A stretch of 27,932 bases of DNA from Terfezia claveryi (lineage: Eukaryota; Ascomycota; Pezizomycetes; Pezizales; Pezizaceae). A model generated the notes under the pieces. It did not search any database and was not told where the DNA came from. It worked only from the letters and a program-made list of their open reading frames with translations. The stretch is taken from NCBI GenBank assembly GCA_015179025.1, contig WHUX01000432.1:1-27932 (forward strand). Direction: 5' to 3'. Shown piece after piece: positions 27,263 through 27,932 of this stretch (the first letter of the stretch is position 1; each line of letters begins with the position of its first letter). Both the position numbers and the translations under genes were made by a program.

Positions 27263-27581
27263 TAATTTTTAAAACTATATACATAAAACAAGAGCAAAAC
27301 CTATTTACTGAACCTAATAGATTACCTGACGCCACCAATAGATGGTGTAGGTATGTCAGAGGGCTGGCATTGTCTGTGGGGTATACTGAGATTGGTGGTA
27401 AGGCCCGGAGTCAGTCTATAGAGTAGGGCATTCTGAACCATCGGCAGACTCATTATCAATCTCATAGTAACTAGAGGAGTCACTACAAATGTCAATCGGA
27501 CTAAGTGCTGCTGTATTTTATTTGCCACGGGAGGGTTTAGTTGCTTGTACCTTTCGGAATGTTTAGATGCATTAGTAGCTG

Positions 27582-27932
27582 CTATCTTAGGAGGTTTAGA
27601 TATCCGTGCACTTGCAAACTGCTGTTGGCAACCTTTTCTTCATCCGCTTCATTTCGAGCCTCATAGAGCCTTGCAATTGCTTGATCATCAAGAACTCGTC
27701 CTAACTTCAACTCTTTTTTACCTATGTAAGTGACTACCAGCTTGCCCTGTATTTTTGAAGTTGGCCTTCTGCCACTGCTCAAATGACTGTTCAACTAGCC
27801 GTTGATCCCGCTCCCGAACAATGTCAAAACTTGATAGCTGATCTACTAGCTCTTCTAGAATACCTTCACGGATTTCGAATTGCTTTCTTGTGCTTGTAGA
27901 AGGGTTTTTTGGCGCACTGGAAAGCTATCTGA
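27582..27932 (-). pseudogene. probable C-terminal tail of a second transposase (runs off right edge)
   Basis: From the edge one minus-strand frame reads SSAPKNPSTSTRKQFEIREG, then ILEELVDQLSSFDIVRERDQ and RLVEQSFEQWQKANF to a stop at 27720-27718. A second, overlapping frame (27794-27582) reads QGKLVVTYIGKKELKLGRVL, then DDQAIARLYEARNEADEEKV. Charged helical sequence ending in 'K..GRVLxxxxIxRL' resembles the coiled-coil tail of fungal pogo/DDE1 transposases. The change of frame near 27720-27790 would break it. It faces the transposase at 26595-27262, so it is a different copy. Assignment is tentative. Confidence 0.3.

Overview
This looks like a repeat-rich stretch of a filamentous ascomycete genome. 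A truffle- or morel-like (Pezizomycetes) source is my guess, not something the sequence proves. The evidence is: a GH81 endo-1,3-beta-glucanase gene with a fungal-type 75-nt intron (CTAAT branch site, TAG acceptor); truncated copies of 5S rRNA away from any rDNA array, as expected where 5S genes are dispersed; and fungal-type Copia, Tad1-like LINE and pogo-like elements. Almost everything here is mobile DNA or its debris. The only sizeable host gene is broken.

Layout. 1-308: end of a pogo-like transposon running off the left edge. 368-2240: four adjacent minisatellites with unit lengths 18, 65, 34 and 24 bp. 2748-2830: tail of a Copia LTR. 2885-3540: Plavaka-like transposase fragment (-), a C-rich minisatellite and a membrane-spanning ORF fragment. 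4286-4645: two 5'-truncated 5S rRNA copies. About 4928-7151: a 2.2-kb element bounded by ~110-bp imperfect inverted repeats; inside are a decayed Tad1-like LINE RNase H region, an unknown minus-strand two-ORF gene with a candidate -1 frameshift site, and a tRNA-like sequence. 8120-13398: a complete Copia LTR retrotransposon with near-identical LTRs and a perfect 5-bp target duplication (GAGCC), but with coding sequence full of stops. 13399-19000: mostly sequence I cannot assign, with a pogo-end-like relic, short repeats and one possible small minus-strand gene. 19032-19756: a 725-bp non-autonomous pogo-like element with TA target duplication. 20516-23096: the GH81 pseudogene. About 23519-23617: a second tRNA-like sequence. 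24473-26291: a 1.8-kb fold-back structure with ~520-bp arms about 97% identical. 26595-27262: pogo/Tigger-like transposase pseudogene (+). 27582-27932: probable C-terminal tail of another transposase (-).

The genes do not form a pathway. The main biological points are that the Copia element seems to have inserted recently although its protein is dead (suggesting mobilisation in trans), that pogo-related ends recur across the window, that the fold-back could yield long hairpin RNA, and that the unknown gene has a U UUA AAA heptamer exactly where two reading frames overlap. All reading-frame and homology statements come from reading the sequence by eye; no database search was run.
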